A DNA stretch of 64,000 nt. Origin: Cercis canadensis (lineage: Eukaryota > Streptophyta > Magnoliopsida > Fabales > Fabaceae). Numbering within the stretch: position 1 is the stretch's first letter; every line of letters begins with the position of its first letter. Below the pieces are notes generated by a model. It did no database searches. It was not told the origin of the DNA and worked only from the letters and a program-made list of their open reading frames with translations. This document shows positions 24,989 through 36,879 of the stretch, piece by piece. The position numbers and the translations under genes are program-made. Location of the stretch: positions 89,940 to 153,939 of the forward strand of contig QAOA01003040.1 of assembly GCA_003255065.1 (NCBI GenBank), given 5' to 3'.

Positions 24989-27050
24989 TCCATCCTTTCT
25001 CTTCTTGCCTTTTCTTTGTCTCTTTCACAGTTTCACTCTTCCAATTCTAGTTTGAGTAGTTTCTATGCTGCTTCATTCAATTAAATTATTAAGTATGTTT
25101 TAATAATAAAAGCGTTAGATTATTTAAGAGAGTTGTTGAATTCAAACTTTTGTAACGCCAAAGACTTATAATTCACAACTATATTACTAAATACCATAAT
25201 TTGAAATTGATGAGTTATGATATGGAAAGTTCTCCAACCTGATAAACAGTTAAGCTTTTAATCACGACCACATTATATTCACATTTTACTGATTTATGAA
25301 CTTTTTAATTTAATTAGTAGCAATTTTCTCCTCCTTTTATGATTGGTTTGCATTTCATATTCCTTTCCTAGCTAGTAATTCTCCCATAATTAATTAATCG
25401 TGTGTTTAGAATTATTCGAAAACTCTAAAAAATAACTTTTCAACAATAAAAGTAATTTTACTTACTCTTTTTTTTTCTGGATATTTTTGAAATATCATTT
25501 TGGTAAGATATATAGTGGTTTTGCCTTCCTTAATTAGATGAGGTTGAACAAAATTACTCTTTATTTGGAGTTGCTTTTATTTGATTCTATTGTTTCTGAA
25601 TCTCTTTTCGTAATTTGATATTTGAAAAATTATTTTTAACAATGGTCAAATAAAATGAATTCAGCCCGAATAATTATTCAAAAACATTTACAAACTTAAA
25701 ACTAATATTATTTACAAACAATGCCTTTTCTTTTCAAATAATTCTAACAAATTGAAAATCTCATGTCTAATCATGTGTCCAAGCCTCCAAGGTGGCTATT
25801 AAGCTACTCTCCTTTTTAAAGAAGGTAGTGCTACACTACTTTTTATTGAGATGATTTTTATAGGACTTGTCTTAAAATTAATGTTATTGTAAAAATTTTA
25901 AAAAATTGAGTAGCATAATGTAGGTCAAATTTAAATTTAATAGTACAAAAAATTATCATTATTTTATGTTATTTTTTCAATATTTGTTATGTATTACTTA
26001 GTTTATACACATTTTATTAAAAATTCGCAAGTTTTAACTTATACTGAATAATTTATTTTTAAAATTTTTCATAATAAAAAAAATTTTAAGATGTGAATTT
26101 TATCAAAATATTTTTTTTTTAAAAAAAGGTATAACATTACCCTTAAAGAAGAAAATAGCTTAGCAACAACAAATATCCAAACAAAACTCGAATTGATGGA
26201 TATCTCAGTCTCACACATCAATAGCCAAACTTTTCACAATGTATGCAATCAAAGAGGGTGCAAGGCAAGGCACTTGAGAGGGAGGCAAGTCAGTTTGGAA
26301 CTAGCAAAAGCTGTCGGGTGCATTGGATTGGGACGCTGTAGATATCTATAACCATTACATAATGGTTTTCTACCAAACCCTCGTGTGATGAAGATTAATC
26401 ATAACTAGTGTCTGCTGCTATCCAATCATGCAGAGAAACAATGGAATATCACTCACATACCCCATTCATTTGCTCCATCATCATCATCATCATTATCATC
26501 ACTTTAGGCATCTGCTATCTGATGGCTCCTTTTGGACCCACACTGTACAACTAGATAGAGACACACCAAAAAAATATATCCACAAAATTATATTAGCTTG
26601 GTTATAGAAAAGTATATCATATTTCAACGACTATAGTACGTGTAAAAGTTTACACAAGATTATTAGAATATTTATACTTTTGTTTTGTTATATAAAACAA
26701 TTTGTAAAATATTGTGACACAAATTTATATATGTAACAAGCTCTAGCTTAAATTGCCAATTGAGGGATTACAATTGCATGATCATAAAAGTGAGCAGTTA
26801 ATTTGACCTCAAGCTCTTACTCAATTTTAATGAGATTTTGTAAATTTTTAGTGGATTTAACTAAATTTAAATATTACTAAATGCAAAATANCTAAATGTA
26901 AAATAAAAGAATTCACAAATATTGATAGACTCTTTTTCTTTTTACTCTTGTTGTAGCTATCAATCACAGTATTACACAAGGTGGCAATGCAAACCTTATG
27001 GCCCTACCATAGACAAGTGGATAATTAAGAAAAAGATGCGTGGCCCTTTG

Positions 27051-27083
<33 letters not shown>

Positions 27084-29626
27084 GTCTTTGTAGCAAATAT
27101 ACTTTTGATGAGGAAAAATGTGTGGTGGGGCCATTTGTTAGTTTGTAGCATTGAGAGAGAGCATTGTATTTGACAATGTTTGCGTTGAGGTCAGATCAAG
27201 GATTGGTAGGTTGGCTGGTCGGGCTGATGGGTCAAGGTCGGGTTTGATAGGTTCCAGATTTTATCTACACAGTAATACGAGTAAACTAAGGGCCGGGTTG
27301 AAAATAATCGAATTCCGAAGATCAAGTTAGATTGGTTTCAAGTAAGTGAAGTAATAAATGAAGAGAGTTAAAAAAAAAAAAAAAANNNNNNNAAAAAAAA
27401 AAAAAAAAGCCTTAGTACCTGTTGGGAAAGTAATATTTGTAGAGGCATTGAGAATATTTTGATAATTTGAGTGATTAGGCCAAGATAAGCCAAATATGGT
27501 TTGGACCTTGATAATGAGTATAGACAATATTATATATACTAAGATTTATGACTAAGAAAAGATAGGCAAAATCATACATGAAGCCCTTGTGTGTCTTGGA
27601 ATGATGAAAAATGGATTAAAAACTTCCAAATTAATCATGGCTTTTGATCATGAATGATTATTTGATTCCTATTTTATTGTAGTAGCTAACCATGTTGTAC
27701 CATAAAAAGGATCAAAGATAGGGTCAGGAGATGGGAAAGTAATTCCTCTTATGCAGTGATTGAATATGATACATGTGAAATAATCATAAGTGGAAGGTAA
27801 AATATAAGCAGAAGAAGAAGGTCATCATCTTCATTAAATGCTTACAGTGTGATATTCGATGTACAAGATCAACAACAGTGTGGAATGGAATATATGGATA
27901 ATCATCAAAACAGCTGCTATACTATAGGTCATCAAACAACTAAGCGTGAATAAAGCCTCATTTTTTCCCGGAAGTCCTCTTATTACTCCACTTATCAAAG
28001 TGGCTTCAGCATGAGTTTGGCGTGGGAGATATTGGTCAAACTATGTGATTTCCTCCACTTCTTCTAGTTACATTGTATTTTCTCACACACTTGCAAATTT
28101 GATAGCTTGAGTTAAGTGAACCTGTTGAAACTTTAGGGGACCCAATTAAAACTTTATACCCATAACTCATTTATTTCTCACCATTGTGTGAAGCAAATTG
28201 CGTGAAATTATCGTTTCTATGTTTTCTAGAATGGAAAGTGTTACAAGTTAAAACGTTCTTCTAGCAATTACACTAAGGAAGTTTTTTGAAAGAGAAATTA
28301 TTGCACACTATTAAGATTTACATTATTTCATATTAATTGAATTGGAAAAATATGTTATTTATATATAAAGAAAGGGTTTTATAGTTAGTTTCATCGACCC
28401 TACTCACTTAAACCCAGATCATCATCGCGTGAGACACCTTTAGTAACAACTAACAATGGGATACACTAACACTAACTCATGGGTTCTATGAAAAGGACAC
28501 TCAACACTTACTAGGTCTTTCTCTAAGAATTAGGAAAAAGTACAATCATAAAGCCTCAAGCACACTATGAAGTTTAGCAGGTTTCCTAACCACCGGAGTC
28601 ATTGGAGCAACCCCAAAGGGCAGGGCAGTGATACCGAATGGTATAGAATATCCAACAAAAACTAAATCACGGGCCAAACTTTTAAGGGTAACACGACCCC
28701 AATTCTCCATCAAAGACAAGCTGTCTGGGCATGGCCGAAAACATAAGCTGTCTGGGCCTAGCGGTTAAAAGCAACACGACCCCATTTGAATGTTAAAACA
28801 ATCTGGCTGGGCCTACTGGATAGCATCATAGGCTAGATGGAGTAAGCACTAAGCAAGAAACCCTTGTAGTTTCAAATCCGACATTCATGTCTGCTATTCC
28901 TGACTTGAGTGCCTAGTGAGGAAGGTAGAAAATAGGAAGATGAAAAACGAAAATGGGATTTGGGTATAACAAGTGCCATTAAATCGATCACAAAGACATG
29001 TAATCTCTTAAGACCTTTGCAATAGTTGGTAGAAAAGCAGTAACTCATATCACCTTAGCCCCCAAACTGCTCATTTAACAGACTAAATGGCATATGGTTG
29101 CAATAGAATTCCTATTTCACTTCACTGTGGCCTTGAGTAACCAATAGCCACACCCATCTACCCATGCCTTTGCTAGGGTCACCTTAGCATCACGAGGTAC
29201 AGCTAGATTTAACTGCATGGTGAAAAAGGTTTCTCTAAAAAACAAATTCTGAAGTCATATGAAGCTTATTGGAAAATTTGATGACCTGCTCTATACTTAC
29301 AAAACGGTGATACCAAAATGTTGCAGATATGATAATTTTATTATAGGATGCTTGAAGGAAAAAAAAAAAAAAAAGAGACCGTCTGTCTGTAACAAATACT
29401 GGACAAGGGGAAGAAACTAATGCTTCAAAGTGTACAGCTTCGTATGTCTGTCAAATGCTATTCCTTAAAAATTGCTCAGAATAGTTTGCAACTTATTCAT
29501 GGATTAGAAAATATATTTGTTCTAAGCAAAGAAACTGAAAAAATTGTATGACAAATATATTGCAGTATAAACACAGACAAGGAACCTTCTGTCAAAAAGA
29601 CCTATATCTGCTTCTATAAAACGCCA
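24989..29626. other. Intergenic region without recognisable gene
   Basis: About 4.6 kb of AT-rich sequence. It contains a (CAT)n run near 26477-26500, a TA microsatellite at about 27055-27080, a single N at 26891 between two near-identical 14-bp stretches, and a 7-N gap inside a poly-A tract at 27386-27392. The stretch 28560-28830 is less AT-rich and has an internal repeat (agctgtctgggc twice, acacgacccca twice). It may be a decayed element, but I could not identify it. No open frame carries a convincing motif. Confidence 0.6.
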
Positions 29627-30964
29627 TCACCTTAGCCTTCTCCTTCTGGGCTCATTTGAAATTCCGTTGTCATTGTCAGTGTCTGGAAGTCTTAAAACAT
29701 CGGTTCTACGGGAAGATGAGGAAGAAGGGTTCATTGGACTAATCTCTACAGCACTATCTGTTTGGATTTCTAAGCCAATAACAGCAGTAGCAGCATCATT
29801 CCTACTTAAAGGAGAAACAGAAGCCATGGCTACTGAATAGGTTGCAGCAACAACATCAGGAGTATTACTCGCAGATTGGGTTGTAGCAACAATGTTAATA
29901 GGTGAATCTCTATTAACAACACCTGGATTTAGCTGTCGGCTTCCTCCTGAATGGTGATTATGAATATATGTTTCGAGGTCCTCAACTAATCTTTCCGCAG
30001 AATCCATAGCTGAATTTAGTGCTGATGAAAGGGATGAAAAGGAAGCAACTCCTTGCATTAACAATCTTGAAAATTGATGGGAACGAGGATGTTGATTGTT
30101 CTCTGTCTCCATGCTGGATAGTGCCTGTGATGGGGAAGTGCGAGATTGATTGGCCAAAAGGTGAGTTCTATCACCAGCAGGCTCAAGGCTGACTAACTGA
30201 ACTCGCTCTCCTATTCCACCAATCATGTTACTAAACTGCTGAATCCTTTCCTGGATTGCAGAAGAAGATGCTCCCCGGTTTATGAGTTGCTGCCTGAAAC
30301 TCTCAATTCTACGTGCATTGGGTCTAGGAGGTACGCTCAAACCAGCTTCTTTTAGTTCCAACTTATGGCTGCTAGAGACAGTAGCATTGCCATAAATTGG
30401 AATAATGCCCGCTTCAGTGACCTCTCCTCTACAAACAGGGCATTCCCTTGCATTTGAATAGGAATGTGACAACTGATAGAAGCATGGCCAACAAAACAAA
30501 TGACCACAGCAGGTCAAAATAGGATCTCTTGCCATGTCCAAGCATATATAACAATCAAAAAAGCCTCCGTTGTTGCCGCTTTCTGCCTTCTTGGTGTCTC
30601 TGACTGTATCCATCTCCAATGCTCTAGCTACTAAATAGGCACTGCTCCTTTTGGCCGTTTTCCCTCTGTCAACTGCTCTTTCCTGGACAGCATTACCACC
30701 CTCTCCCTGGTGCACCATGTCTTCATCTAGAACACCAGCTGTCGCTAATCCTCCTGCGTTGCTAGTAATTATCTGAACAGGAGTGAGATTGTGACCCTGC
30801 CGCCACCTCTGACGCTGCCTAGCTCTATAGGTTACAGCTTCAAGGTGTCTAATACGTTCTTCTATATGTTCATGCGCTGATTCTAATTCATTCAATACAG
30901 AATCAAATCCCCTTGCTGGAGTACGAGTTTGGTCCAAAGGCTCTTGATTCAAATCAAGCTCCAT
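29627..30964 (-). CDS. RING-finger E3 ubiquitin ligase (RNF5/RNF185/MUSE-like)
   Basis: This intronless reading frame encodes a 445-residue protein beginning MELDLNQEPLDQ. Residues 25-50 are predicted to be helical or coiled (ELESAHEHIEERIRHLEAV). A C3HC4 RING lies at residues 138-178: CYICLDMARDPILTC, then CGHLFCWPC and CPVCRGEV, giving metal ligands C138, C141, C153, H155, C158, C161, C175 and C178. This arrangement, followed by PIYG, matches plant RMA/RNF185-type ligases and especially the longer soluble group that includes Arabidopsis MUSE1/MUSE2. RING ligases bring an E2 to a substrate for ubiquitin transfer. No C-terminal membrane anchor is visible (the end is RRRRLR), unlike the short RMA proteins, so a soluble location is likely. 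A Ser/Ala-rich region of about 230 residues follows the RING. A 5' UTR intron is likely upstream (separate entry). Confidence 0.92.
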   Translation of the reverse strand: MELDLNQEPLDQTRTPARGFDSVLNELESAHEHIEERIRHLEAVTYRARQRQRWRQGHNLTPVQIITSNAGGLATAGVLDEDMVHQGEGGNAVQERAVDRGKTAKRSSAYLVARALEMDTVRDTKKAESGNNGGFFDCYICLDMARDPILTCCGHLFCWPCFYQLSHSYSNARECPVCRGEVTEAGIIPIYGNATVSSSHKLELKEAGLSVPPRPNARRIESFRQQLINRGASSSAIQERIQQFSNMIGGIGERVQLVSLEPAGDRTHLLANQSRTSPSQALSSMETENNQHPRSHQFSRLLMQGVASFSSLSSALNSAMDSAERLVEDLETYIHNHHSGGSRQLNPGVVNRDSPINIVATTQSASNTPDVVAATYSVAMASVSPLSRNDAATAVIGLEIQTDSAVEISPMNPSSSSSRRTDVLRLPDTDNDNGISNEPRRRRLR

Positions 30965-31620
30965 TGTATCTTCAATTCCTCACTCAATTTTATCCCATTA
31001 GGAACTACACTGCATCTGTATCAAGCTCCTAATACAAATCAAGAATCAAACTCAGATAACCAAAATTGGAAAACAGGCCTTCCAGATAATAGACAGAAAA
31101 AAATATACAGCAATCACTGAAATTCAGGCATTCATCAGGCACAAACAGAAACAGACCCACCCTAGATTACAAATTTCTATCACATTACGATTACAGCCAA
31201 AGAGAAAATCTGAGTGAAAATTTTCCTTTTTCTTGCTCAAACCACTTAAACATTTCACACCCACAATTTCTATTCCACAGAAATTTTCTCCAAAAAGCGA
31301 TTAAAGCAAATAAAACCCAAAATTTCTTCAGCCAACATAAAAATTTAGACATGCAATTGTGAGGGTAATCATTCTGAATCCCAAGAAAACATACAAAAAA
31401 TCTCTAATCGATTACAAACCCAATAAAGTGGGTATACAAACAACCTTAGATGCTGATAAAAAACCTCAAATTGATTCGAAACGCTGAATGAAAATTACCA
31501 TTCACATCGGTTCTCTCGTCGAGATGATCAATTAGGTGCTTCTTCTTCTTCTTTGGGGCTTGAGAGAGACAAAGTATCAGAAAGAGATGAGAGTATCAGG
31601 TAAATCCTTGAGGATAAGCA
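30965..31620 (-). promoter_or_regulatory. 5' UTR with probable intron of the RING ligase gene
   Basis: On the minus strand a good donor (GTGAATG followed by gtaattttc) places an intron start at 31498. Candidate acceptors lie between about 31032 and 31005, preceded by a pyrimidine-containing stretch, about 45-70 bp before the start codon. A leader intron of about 470-490 bp is therefore likely. The exact acceptor cannot be chosen from sequence alone. Upstream, a CTT-rich stretch at about 31535-31555 (plus-strand reading) is typical of plant leaders. Confidence 0.5.
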
Positions 31621-32645
31621 TCTCTAGCCATTTCAAGTTGTATGAATCGGAAGCCAGGCATCTTGCAGTTCTCAAAATATTTTAGATGCAAATTTCAGAT
31701 TGTTTTCTGGGGCGCACTGCGAGAGATGGAAAAAACACATTTAGTAGGGCCATAAGGCCAATGCCTGCTTTGGCGATGATTATTATTTTTGGGGCATATT
31801 TGCTAAGTGGGAACTTCCTTTTAGGCACGTTAGTATTTGCTTTTTAGCATGTCCAAAATCTCGTTCCACAATCACGTTCAAGCAAAAGCAGTTTTAGAAA
31901 ACCCAATATATTTCAATCGAATTGTTGGATATCTGTAATTACAGTGTTGGTATCATCAACATAGAATAATGAGTTTTACCAAATTTCTTATCCAAAATGA
32001 TATAGCAACCCAAATTAGTATTGGCATGTCATCAATCAAATTAACATAAATTAAAATTGAGACTAGCAAAGTTTTGAAAAAAATCTATAATAAATCAAGT
32101 CTTATCTAATTATAGATATTCCTCCTTTGTGATGGTAAATTTTTATATTTTAGTTTGATTTGTGATGTAGTAGTTTTAATGAACAACAAGAATTTTGTAA
32201 GATTTATTGGATATCTAACATTAATGGATATATGTTTTGGATAATTTTGAATAAATTTCATTCTTTGCCGTTTAAAGAGGAGAAAAAAAATGAAAACCCT
32301 AAAAGTTGGGTCTGTGGCAATTTTTCACACAATAGACAATGGGGGACACAATTTTTTGTTGGTTTCATATTCTCTTGACTAGATATACCTGGGAATAGTT
32401 AGGTAATCTCGTTGTAATTAATTAGCAGCATGGCAAGAGTGAATAATTTGATTGTAATTAATTGACATTCTAACGAAAATATTAGTTGTTTCTATTTGCC
32501 ATTCCGTTGGATGATGATACAGAGAAAAGTTCATATTTGGAGTTAAAAGCTTGGGAATTATCATATAAGTATTTTTTTTTTTGTTACCAAATATAAAAAT
32601 CTCCATTTCATAAAATGAAAATAAGAATGAAATTATCGTTCTCAC
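31621..32645. other. Intergenic region, no gene seen
   Basis: AT-rich DNA upstream of the RING ligase, probably including its promoter. No open frame with family motifs and no element with clear ends was found. Confidence 0.6.
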
Positions 32646-33374
32646 TAGGGGTGTACATCGATCAGGTACAATTGGATTGGAGGCCATTTGCCAATTGACC
32701 GATCACTATTGGGTGTGAATTTTTCCTACTCGTTACCAACCAACTGTTTAAGAGAACCAGTGGTTTCAGTTTCACATGGGTTGGGACCGTTGGGTTGGGT
32801 TGGCTTGGGCGGGTTGAGCCGGTTTGGGCTACTTGTTTTATTCTCAACCACCATCTTCAATCTTGACACATGAAATGCATAGAGAATAGAGAATTGGTGG
32901 GTGGGAAGAAATACGCAAATTTGAGGAACCAAAAAGGAGCAGAAAATGGATTGGAGGGACAAAAAAACTTACATTGAAATTCCATAGCCTGTGTTGTTTG
33001 CTGCTACCAAGAATGAGCGTAAGAAATCAATGAGACATGATTAAGTACAACATGATTAAGATGAGGATAAGAAATCCTCCATAAAAGATATGCATAGAAG
33101 CAAATGAAACCAAAAACCCAACTCCTGCGTGAAAAGATTAACCCCCCATGCTTGCAATGCAACGCAAAAAAGCCTAACTTTAATTATTTGGTCTGGTTTG
33201 GTTTTAATCGATTTTTCTGAGCGAAAACCGAACTGACTAGTTTAAACTATTTTCTAAAATCTTAGCCATCCAATCTCATTCGTGCTCCATCTAGAACCGT
33301 TCGATTTCTTCAATTCAATTGGATTTGATTAGTTCCTCAAGGATTTCTTGGGTTATGACTTATGAACACTCCTA
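32646..33374. mobile_element. hAT-like non-autonomous transposon with 8-bp target duplication
   Basis: The left end TAGGGGTGTACAT and the right end read on the opposite strand, TAGGAGTGTTCAT, form short terminal inverted repeats of the kind seen in plant hAT elements. Directly outside are gttctcac (32638-32645) and attctcac (33375-33382), an 8-bp target duplication with one mismatch, as expected for hAT insertion. The 729-bp body has a G-rich stretch built on ggttgggttgg near 32775-32830 and no transposase. The one diverged flank base suggests an older insertion. Confidence 0.8.
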
Positions 33375-33382
33375 ATTCTCAC

Positions 33383-34767
33383 ATACTACACATATTTTTG
33401 TTTTTTGAAAAAAAGAGTCAAAATAATCCACACTTACTAGAAACTTGAAAAGAAAAAAGGAACACTTCTATAATTTCCAATAAATATTCTCATGTTTTCC
33501 TATGTTAGATTGAATTACGAACGTGTGCTATGAGCGAGTTAGATGGTTGGGCATTTTATTATATGGAGATATATCAAATTTATACTTAGGAAGGATCACC
33601 TTATACATTGCACTCAAACATGAATTCCCCACCACTAAACTTAGGAAGTACACTCTACTTGTAATGGGTGTCATGACAAAAATGAAATCCACACGTTACT
33701 TAAATTGTAAACTAATCATGTCTATTTTTTTTTTGTTATATAATAACATGAAAATTTAAACTTTTTAAGTTATGATTTTTTATAAATTGCTTAATTTTTT
33801 TTCATTGAAATTATGTCTATTTCTTGTATAACATTTTTATTCTTGTTATTATGAGCAAAAATGCCATTTTTGGACAACACAATTGCAAGTAGTACACAAC
33901 TGACCAATAATATTAACTTTTTTTTTGGTATTACCAATCATCCACCTTTGACTTAGATGCAAATACCTCACATTAGGGAAAAAGGGTGTGGGAGAATGGA
34001 TGACATACAATCAATTTGAACAGAAACTCTATTTATCTTTACCAAACTCTCCTGAAATTAAGTATAATATAATTAGCTAATGTTATCCACATGTCTGATG
34101 TAAATGGAAAGCTTATATTAAGGAGTGATTGATGAGAATGATGTTGATAGTATTATTTCAATTATAATAATTTACATAAATCGATTTTCAAATTAAGTTG
34201 ATTACATAAATTACACCCTAGTTATGTCCTTCCTAAGTTTAAATTTGATATAAATTAGTTGTTCTTTGTTAGAAGTAATATAACTTTTTTTTGTAGGGTC
34301 CTCTTTGGTAGTAACATCCTTGAGTTTTTCCTTTTTCCCTTCTAACATTTTTCACTTTCTGCTTGTTTTCTTTCACTTTGCTTCGGTTCTAAGTAGGTTC
34401 ACTTTGAAATTGAAGTTGATGGGGACACGACTATGCATTAAATTAATAATGCCATAGCTGAAGCACACAACTAGGGAAGCATCCTAGGCTCCTAGCAGAA
34501 GAGAAGAAGTCAAACAAACAAGGTTGCTCTCAAAGTGGGAAAATTAAAAAAAAAACAAAGACTAATATTGATGAGGAGGATTGACTAGTTCAAGTCTAAA
34601 CACAAAGCTACTAGGTGTGGATAGTACGCAAGGAGGTCAAGGTTAGAAACTCCTTACTGTCATAATCAAAAAGAAGAAAATATTGCATCCAAAATAAATA
34701 GGCACTAACCACTGATCTTCCCCTTTCTTTATCCTACACTTTTTCCATAACGTGCATAGACATAAAC
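33383..34767. other. Intergenic region upstream of the DC1 cluster
   Basis: AT-rich DNA with no recognisable gene. The last few hundred bases should contain the promoter of the first DC1 gene, but no strong TATA box at a usual distance was seen. Confidence 0.6.
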
Positions 34768-35343
34768 ATGGAAAAAGAGAGGAAGACTGTGATTCATTTC
34801 AGCCATCGCCATGCCCTGCAACCTTGTCAAGTTGAGGAAGAAGATCAAATCCTTTGCTCATCTTGTGAAGTGGAGATTACAGGTCCTGCTTATGAATGCA
34901 CCAAATCAAAGTGTGGCTTCCACCTTCACAACTTGTGCTTCGAATTGCCAAAACAGGTTCGCCTTGAGTCCCACCTTCAACACCCTCTTACCCTTCTCCC
35001 TTCCCCTCCTTATCAGAATGGTGAGTTCTTCTGCAATGCTTGTGGAGATTTTGGATCTGCTTTTACCTATCACTGTTCAATTTGCCAATTTGATCTCCAT
35101 GTTGGGTGTGCATCGTCGCCTGAAAGTGTGAAGCTTGATCAGCATGAACATCCCCTCATTCTTAACACTGTTTTCCCTTTCAAGAAGGAAGATGGTGAGA
35201 TCTTTCTTTGTGGCCTTTGCAATAGAAGTGTGCAAGAGATCTGTTGGACATACTATTGCCAAGCATGTGATTATGGGACACATTTAGACTGTGCAATCAG
35301 AGAAGAAGCTCAGGAAGATTACCCAGAAGAGACATATTTCTGA
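34768..35343 (+). CDS. DC1 (Cys/His-rich C1) domain protein, cluster copy 1
   Basis: This intronless gene encodes a 191-residue protein with three successive DC1-type zinc-binding modules. The protein starts MEKERKTVIHFSHRHAL, giving the leading His of module one. Module one continues ILCSSCEVEITGPAYECT and FHLHNLCFELP. Module two runs from HPLTLLPSPPY through FFCNACGDFGSAFTYHC to FDLHVGCASSP. Module three runs from HEHPLILN through FLCGLCNRSV and YYCQACDYGTHLDCA. DC1 proteins are a large plant family predicted to bind zinc and possibly lipids or protein partners. Members respond to stress and hormones, but their biochemical activity is poorly known. The protein ends shortly after module three with an acidic EEAQEDYPEETYF tail. 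It is the intact reference copy for the two related copies downstream. Confidence 0.92.
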   Translation: MEKERKTVIHFSHRHALQPCQVEEEDQILCSSCEVEITGPAYECTKSKCGFHLHNLCFELPKQVRLESHLQHPLTLLPSPPYQNGEFFCNACGDFGSAFTYHCSICQFDLHVGCASSPESVKLDQHEHPLILNTVFPFKKEDGEIFLCGLCNRSVQEICWTYYCQACDYGTHLDCAIREEAQEDYPEETYF

Positions 35344-35904
35344 TTGTACTATTGCATTAGATGTGTTCAAATGATTTTTAGGGTTATGCTTTGTCTTTGA
35401 TCTCTTTACATAATTTCAGCTTATCATGAATATTAACTTTAATGTTCATTTCCTTGTAAGTAGTATATGAAAAGATGATGATCAAATGTGTTCCATTTCT
35501 TAAGTTAGGCCATTGATTTGTTTAAGTATTCATCAGCAGATCAGATTTGAAACTATGACATGTGCCTAGAATTAACAAATATTGAGTAAGATAGAGTTTA
35601 AATTTGCTTCTTGAATCTAGTTACAATAGAAAAAGGCCTAACTGGGGAAGGATTATGCTAATTTTCAGAAGTCAAATCCTGAAGGAGGAGAAATTATTCC
35701 CATATTATTAGTTGTCCAAGGCAAATATACCAAGAGATATGCCAAGTATGAGGATCATACTAGAATATCTCAACCTCTAAGGATTGTTTGACAGATAATG
35801 TACTTTGATTATTGATTATTTTAAGATTAATGGAGTAAATGTGCCTCTATTAATTAAATTTATGGTAGTGCCTTTTTGTTCTAGTAATGATACAAAATTC
35901 AGAC

Positions 35905-36650
35905 CCCACTAAGCATCATTTGCTCTTCTTGTGAGCTAGAACTTTCAGGTTCAGCTTATAAGTGCACCAAGAGCAATTGTGACTTTCTCATCCACAAGTT
36001 TTGCTTTGAATTGCCACAAGAAAAACAGCACAAATCCCACCCTCAACACCCTCTGATTCTTCTCCAATCTCCCTCTGACGAGAGCCATGGTTTCTTTTGT
36101 GATGCTTGTGGCCTTCCTGGCTTTTGCCTTTCAGTACCTCTGCTCAACCTGTCAATTTGACATTGATGTTCAATGTGCATCTTTACTGGAGAATGTGAAG
36201 CGCGAGGACCACGAGCACACACTTTCTCTGCTTTATAGTTTTCCTTACGAAGAGGAAGAATATGTGACCATGTTTTGTGATGTTTGTAGTGGAATTATAT
36301 CCGAGGACTATTGGCTATATTACTGCCAATAATGTGATTATGGCACTCATTTAGAATGTGCCACTAGAAAAGAAGCTGCTGAAGAAGTCCAAGAAGAAGA
36401 AGAAGCTGATGAAGAATACAAAGAGGAAGATCCTGATGAAGAACCCCGAGAAGTAGAAGCTGATGAAGAAGAACAAGAAGAAGCTGGTAAAGAATGCACA
36501 GATGAAGAATATCTGAATCATCTCATTTGTCGAAATGCTTTGCTGTCACTTCAAATTTCAAATCAACAGCATCGCCAACGTATGCAAATGATGAGACAAA
36601 TGGCGCCTGGAAATTATACTTTTTTTTTCCCTTTTCCCAAGTATACATAA
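35905..36650 (+). pseudogene. DC1 domain pseudogene, cluster copy 2
   Basis: This copy is related to the genes at 34768 and 38032 but broken in three ways. The 5' end with the start codon and first His region is missing; similarity begins at about ICSSCELELSGSAYKCT. A frameshift near 36105-36130 separates FFCDACGLPG from YLCSTCQFDIDVQCASL. An in-frame TAA at 36330-36332 (YYCQ stop CDYGTHLECA) replaces the AAA found in copy 3, a single-base change. Beyond that stop the original frame stays open through an acidic, Glu-rich tail with AADEE/EEEADEE-type repeats to NQQHRQRMQMMRQM and a stop at 36648-36650. This preserved tail is useful because it shows the ancestral C-terminus of the family before the triplet expansion seen in copy 3. 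Confidence 0.85.
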
Positions 36651-36879
36651 CTTTGCTTCCCATCTTTGAATAATCCATGGTTTAAATGGAAACTACATGG
36701 TACAGATTAAAATTTTAAAACCAAGAGAACAAGACAGAAAATCAAAGGAACAAGAAAAATTACTTCTATAATTAGCCATTGACATAATAGGTGCCACCCA
36801 CTAAAGAAAATGGAAGTCCTAGTAGAACAATGGCAGCACCCATCTAGGCCTAATGTGCAAGAACGATTCTTATCATACC

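Noticed and set aside
26160-26560. Possible microRNA or long non-coding RNA locus
   Set aside because: No known mature plant microRNA sequence or convincing long hairpin could be read.
28844-28890. Sequence resembling a tRNA T-arm (tagtttcaaatccgac)
   Set aside because: No matching acceptor stem or D-arm is present at the right distance.
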